Origin: Synergistales bacterium
GTDB taxonomy: Bacteria > Synergistota > Synergistia > Synergistales > Synergistaceae
DNA: 63,536 nt
Assembly (NCBI GenBank): GCA_026002695.1
Contig: BOCB01000002.1
Span: forward strand, 1-63,536
Direction: 5' to 3'
A program made the position numbers and the translations under genes. Of this stretch, positions 60,133 through 63,536 are shown one piece after another (positions within the stretch are counted from its first letter, which is position 1; each line of letters opens with the position of its first letter). Under the pieces are notes generated by a model. It searched no databases and was not told where the DNA came from. It worked only from the letters and a program-made list of their open reading frames with translations.

Positions 60133-60162
60133 TTGACAATGCAGCTATTTCGCTGATATACT
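60133..60162 (+). promoter_or_regulatory. Strong promoter of the str operon
   Basis: TTGACA at 60133-60138, 18-bp spacer, TATACT at 60157-60162; about 92 nt before the rpsL start, leaving a leader of about 85 nt. Confidence 0.8.
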
Positions 60163-60254
60163 TATTCGGCTTTTGTTCGAGATGTGACATATCTCATCTT
60201 GAAATTTATTTTATGTAAGATTGATAGTGTAAGCATGAAAGGGGTAAGGTCATT

Positions 60255-60629
60255 TTGCCAAGCATACAGCAGCTCATAAGGCACGGGCGCAAGAATAAGC
60301 GCACCCGCTCCACCGCTCCGGCTCTTCAGGAGAACCCGCAGCGGAGAGGGGTTTGTACGCGCGTATATACCGTCACGCCCAAGAAGCCTAACTCGGCTCT
60401 CAGAAAAGTGGCTCGTGTCCGCCTTACTAATGGGATAGAGGTTACGGCTTACATCCCCGGTATCGGGCATAACCTTCAGGAGCACTCTGTTGTTCTCGTT
60501 CGCGGGGGGCGTGTAAAGGATCTTCCCGGCGTTCGTTATCATATTGTGCGCGGCACGCTTGACTGCGGCGGCGTCGAAAATCGCAAGAAGAGCCGCTCCA
60601 AGTATGGGGCGAGAGCTCCCAAGAAGTAG
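60255..60629 (+). CDS. rpsL: 30S ribosomal protein S12
   Basis: 124 aa with PSIQQLIRHGRKNKRTRSTAPAL, TPKKPNSALRKVARVRLTNGIEVTAYIPG and VRGGRVKDLPGVRYHIVRG. The lysines at the two positions where streptomycin resistance arises (PKKPNS and GRVKDLP) are wild-type. The start is TTG at 60255, with GGGGTAAGG upstream; a TTG start is unusual for such a highly expressed gene, but the next possible start would cut the conserved N-terminus. First gene of the str operon. Confidence 0.97.
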   Translation: MPSIQQLIRHGRKNKRTRSTAPALQENPQRRGVCTRVYTVTPKKPNSALRKVARVRLTNGIEVTAYIPGIGHNLQEHSVVLVRGGRVKDLPGVRYHIVRGTLDCGGVENRKKSRSKYGARAPKK

Positions 60630-60669
60630 ACGGTGTTTGTTGTGCGTATTGAGAGGGGAGTAATGATTT

Positions 60670-61140
60670 ATGCCGCGTAAGGGCCAAGTGAGGCGGAGGA
60701 TAACGCCTCCGGATTCAGTTTATGCCAACGCTTCCATAGCGAAGTTTGTGAATTGTCTAATGCTCGACGGCAAAAAGAGCACGGCGGAGCGCATAATGTA
60801 CGGAGCGCTTGATGTGGTCGCGCAGCGTTTGGGAATTGAGCCTGTCGAGGTTTATGAAAAGGCCATGAACAACGTGAGGCCTCAGGTAGAGGTACGTCCC
60901 CGCCGTGTCGGCGGCGCTACGTATCAGGTTCCTGTTGAGGTTTTGCCGGATAGGGCACAGGCTCTGGCTATCAGATGGATAATACAGTATTCGCGTTCAC
61001 GCAAGGGCATTCCGATGATGGAGCGCTTGGCTCGCGAACTTGCCGATGCTTGTAAAGGCGAGGGCGGTTCCGTCAAAAAGCGTGAAGATACACACCGCAT
61101 GGCAGAGGCGAACAGAGCTTTCGCCCACTATCGCTGGTAA
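60670..61140 (+). CDS. rpsG: 30S ribosomal protein S7
   Basis: 156 aa, full length: PRKGQVRRRITPPDSVYANASIAKFVN, VEVRPRRVGGATYQVPVEV, RWIIQYSRSRKGIPMMERLA, ending MAEANRAFAHYRW. It nucleates assembly of the 16S 3' domain and lines the E site. GAGAGGGGAG precedes the ATG; 40 nt after rpsL, 58 nt before fusA. Confidence 0.98.
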   Translation: MPRKGQVRRRITPPDSVYANASIAKFVNCLMLDGKKSTAERIMYGALDVVAQRLGIEPVEVYEKAMNNVRPQVEVRPRRVGGATYQVPVEVLPDRAQALAIRWIIQYSRSRKGIPMMERLARELADACKGEGGSVKKREDTHRMAEANRAFAHYRW

Positions 61141-61198
61141 TTTTGTTGATCGCGCGGATTTCATATTACTGCCGCGCCGGATTGATTAAGGGTGAACG

Positions 61199-63265
61199 AT
61201 GTCCAATATTGATTTGACCACAATAAGAAATATAGGTATAGCGGCTCATATAGACGCGGGTAAGACTACGACTACAGAGCGCATTCTCTTCTACACCGGA
61301 CGCAAGCACAAGATAGGCGAGGTGCACGAGGGCGCGGCCACTATGGATTGGATGGAGCAGGAGCGCGAGCGGGGTATCACTATAACCTCGGCCGCTACTA
61401 CGTGCCATTGGGGGGACGCGCTTATCAATATAATTGATACGCCCGGCCACGTGGACTTTACGGTCGAGGTTGAGCGCTCCATGAGGGTACTTGACGGCGC
61501 TGTGTCGGTTTTCTGCGCTGTCGGCGGTGTTGAGCCGCAGTCCGAAACGGTTTGGCGTCAGGCCGATAAATATGGTGTCCCTCGCATCGCTTTCATTAAT
61601 AAGATGGATCGTGTCGGCGCTGATTTCTTTTCGGTTGTCGAGCAGATGAGGACGCGCTTGGGCGCGAAAGCTGTGCCGATTCAGATACCGATAGGCGTCG
61701 AGGATGGATTTGTAGGCGTTGTTGATTTGGTGAACTTTAAGGCCATTGTCTACACCGATGAATTGGGACAGGATTTCACCAAAGCGGACGTACCTCCGGA
61801 GCTTACAGAGGAAGCTCGGGCTGCGCGCGACGCTATGGTAGAGGCTCTTGCCGACTTTGACGATGATATAATGACGCTCTTTCTTGAGGGCGAGGAAGTT
61901 CCGATTCCCCTCATAAGGAAGGCCATCCGAAAGAGCACTGTCGCTATGGGCATAGTTCCGGTGATGTGCGGATCTGCGTTCAAAAACAAGGGTGTGCAGC
62001 CGCTTCTTGACGCGGTTGTTGATTATCTGCCTTGTCCGTTAGACCTTCCGGCTGTCCGGGGTTCCGACCCGGACGACGCTGAGAAGGAAATATTGGTAAC
62101 TCCCGACGAGGATGCCCCGTTCGCGGCGCTCGCCTTCAAGATAATGGTGGATCCGTTCGTAGGACGTTTGGCCTTTTGCAGGATTTACTCGGGCACTATA
62201 TCAAACGGCACATCCATATACAATTCCACGACTCACAAACGCGAGCGCGTGGGGCGCATACTCCGTATGCACGCCAACAAGCGCGAGGAAATGGACGAGG
62301 CTTCGGCGGGGCTGATAGTTGCCATACCCGGACTCAAGCAGGTGAAGACAGGCGACACGCTTTGTTCCGACGACCGTCATGTAATGCTTGAAAACCTCGT
62401 ATTCCCCGATCCTGTTATTGACCTCTCGGTCGAACCCATGAGCAAGGGCGACCAGATAAAGCTCTCCAAGGGATTAGACGCCCTCTCCGAAGAAGACCCG
62501 ACATTCAGAGTGTCAGTGAACGAAGAATCCGGACAGACCATCATCGCGGGTATGGGCGAGCTGCACTTGGAGATAATAGTCGACAGGCTGAGGCGTGAGT
62601 TTGGCGTGGAGGTAAACGTCGGGCGGCCGCAGGTCGCGTATCGTGAGGCGATAAAGTCTTCGTCGAGGGCGCAGGGTAAGTTTGTGCGCCAGTCGGGCGG
62701 CCACGGTCAGTACGGCGACGTCGTCTTGGAGTTAGAGCCGCTCGAAGGGCACAAGGGTTACGAGTGGGAGGACAGGATAGTCGGCGGTGTAGTGCCGAGG
62801 CAGTTTATACCGGCAGCGCAGAAGGGCGTAGAGGACGCGATGGGTAACGGAATCCTCGGAGGTTATCCCGTAATAGGCGTCAGGGCTGCAATAGTCGACG
62901 GCAGTTACCACGATGTGGACAGCTCCGAAATGGCGTTCCGCATAGCCGGTTCGATGGCCTTCAAAGAGGCGATGAGACTGGCTAACCCGGTTCTGATGGA
63001 GCCTGTGATGAGTGTCGAAGTCGTAGTTCCCGAGGAATACATGGGCGACGTCATAGGCGACCTCTCATCGAGGCGCGGCAGGGTCGAGGGTATGGGCATG
63101 AGAGCCAATGCCCGCGTAGTGAAGGCGTTCGTTCCTCTTTCGGAGATGTTCGGCTACGCTACCGACCTCCGCAGCAAGACTTCGGGGCGCGCGTCATACT
63201 CGATGACCTTCGATCACTACGAGGAAGTATCCAAGGATATAGCGGACAAGCTCCTGAAAAAGTAA
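61199..63265 (+). CDS. fusA: Elongation factor G
   Basis: 688 aa with the G domain (AHIDAGKTTTTERIL, RGITITSAATTC, DTPGHVDF, NKMDRVGADF), domain II, and the C-terminal domains containing RQSGGHGQYGDV, GYPVIGVRAAIVDGSYHDVDSSEMAF and RRGRVEGM. It catalyses translocation on the ribosome. Third gene of the str operon. Sequence is canonical for a translocating EF-G. Confidence 0.98.
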   Translation: MSNIDLTTIRNIGIAAHIDAGKTTTTERILFYTGRKHKIGEVHEGAATMDWMEQERERGITITSAATTCHWGDALINIIDTPGHVDFTVEVERSMRVLDGAVSVFCAVGGVEPQSETVWRQADKYGVPRIAFINKMDRVGADFFSVVEQMRTRLGAKAVPIQIPIGVEDGFVGVVDLVNFKAIVYTDELGQDFTKADVPPELTEEARAARDAMVEALADFDDDIMTLFLEGEEVPIPLIRKAIRKSTVAMGIVPVMCGSAFKNKGVQPLLDAVVDYLPCPLDLPAVRGSDPDDAEKEILVTPDEDAPFAALAFKIMVDPFVGRLAFCRIYSGTISNGTSIYNSTTHKRERVGRILRMHANKREEMDEASAGLIVAIPGLKQVKTGDTLCSDDRHVMLENLVFPDPVIDLSVEPMSKGDQIKLSKGLDALSEEDPTFRVSVNEESGQTIIAGMGELHLEIIVDRLRREFGVEVNVGRPQVAYREAIKSSSRAQGKFVRQSGGHGQYGDVVLELEPLEGHKGYEWEDRIVGGVVPRQFIPAAQKGVEDAMGNGILGGYPVIGVRAAIVDGSYHDVDSSEMAFRIAGSMAFKEAMRLANPVLMEPVMSVEVVVPEEYMGDVIGDLSSRRGRVEGMGMRANARVVKAFVPLSEMFGYATDLRSKTSGRASYSMTFDHYEEVSKDIADKLLKK

Positions 63266-63291
63266 ATCGGGCGCTGTTCGTTAAAGATTTA

Positions 63292-63391
63292 GGGAAGCGC
63301 TGATTAAATCACACAAGCGGAATTTCTCCGTTTTGATAGGCAGAGCCGGTCGGGGTTTTCATCGTTACCCTTTAGGCTCCTAACAATTCAG
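63292..63391 (-). repeat. Family A element between fusA and tuf
   Basis: Orientation opposite to 21714 on the plus strand, that is, the same orientation relative to the following gene (tuf) as upstream of polA. It is more diverged, including at the central hairpin (acaagcgg/ccgttttg). It ends 10 nt before the tuf Shine-Dalgarno AGGGAGG. Confidence 0.8.
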
Positions 63392-63415
63392 TATATTTTT
63401 AGGGAGGCATGAATA

Positions 63416-63536
63416 ATGGCAAAGGAGAAGTTTGAGAGAAACAAGCCGCACTTGAACATAGGCACGATAGGTCACATAGACCACGGCAAGACGACGCTTA
63501 CGGCGGCTATCACAAAGACACTGGCGAGGAAGGGCG
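63416..63536 (+). CDS. tuf: Elongation factor Tu, N-terminal part (runs off window)
   Basis: First 40 codons: AKEKFERNKPHLNIGTIGHIDHGKTTLTAAITK, with the P-loop GHIDHGKT (GHVDHGKT in most species). AGGGAGG lies 8 nt before the ATG. Fourth gene of the str operon; separated from fusA by 150 nt holding a family A element, a longer gap than usual. Confidence 0.97.
   Translation, partial: MAKEKFERNKPHLNIGTIGHIDHGKTTLTAAITKTLARKG

Noticed and set aside
1..63536. tRNA genes or CRISPR arrays in intergenic regions
   Set aside because: I looked for TTCGA-type T loops, CCA-proximal stems and spaced direct repeats in the gaps and saw none; a dedicated search could still find a divergent one.

Overview
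The window looks like the chromosome of a diderm, non-sporulating anaerobe, most likely Synergistota. The grounds are a TAXI-type TRAP transporter with a fused membrane subunit, the gene order yebC-ruvC-ruvA-ruvB-DUF2905-spoIID-queA, a DUF4911-type small protein, a Veg-like protein next to ispE, and an EtfBA/FAD-oxidase set. This placement rests on gene content only. The window starts inside one gene (an Rpn nuclease, minus strand) and ends inside another (tuf, plus strand).

Layout. 1-2010: two near-identical Rpn-type PD-(D/E)XK nuclease genes enclosing an MntA/HepT-like pair. 2174-5046: rlmN, glyA and a HicAB module. 5241-15685: periplasmic alpha carbonic anhydrase, a chemoreceptor, a 1.2-kaa triple AAA+ protein and a TAXI TRAP transporter. 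15744-18143: a repeat-bounded accessory patch with a truncated UDP-galactopyranose mutase gene fused to a TCGT repeat tract, and a radical SAM gene. 18237-31406: minus-strand housekeeping genes (Lrp-type regulator, polA, DUF4911, mltG, pepP-like, AIR-synthase-like, queH, trmI, transketolase, XdhC-like, PLP sulfur enzyme). 31769-37617: yebC, ruvCAB, spoIID-like, queA. 37832-39965: a leader ORF carrying 17 GTCTC repeats, then a polytopic GT-C-like membrane protein. 40168-44808: Veg-like, ispE, etfB-etfA-FAD oxidase. 44934-50861: sirtuin, a giant acidic GYF-domain membrane protein, glmS. 51098-57162: a third Rpn gene and a tandem array of four paralogous putative GT-A glycosyltransferases, the fourth carrying a 13-G tract inside its coding sequence. 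57234-63536: der, a DJ-1-like gene, transaldolase, then the str operon rpsL-rpsG-fusA-tuf.

The strongest theme is mutable surface glycosylation. Three simple-sequence tracts with unit sizes 1, 4 and 5 (none a multiple of 3) sit in or just before genes that look like glycan genes. For the poly-G and pentanucleotide tracts the frame consequences can be read directly: loss or gain of one G stops the fourth array gene at once, and loss of one pentanucleotide moves the leader stop codon to 2 nt before the start of the membrane protein. Together these look like a multi-locus phase-variation regime that I do not recognise as described.

A second theme is repeat colonisation of intergenic space. Family A (about 110 bp, inverted ends, often in the same orientation just upstream of start codons) even sits between fusA and tuf and supplies the last codons of queH. 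Family B is a double-hairpin element placed after stop codons. Family C is a short GC-rich palindrome that reaches into the ends of queA, ispE and glmS. A 273-bp MITE-like element has 19-bp perfect terminal inverted repeats, and a 90-bp part of it recurs inverted 2.2 kb away.
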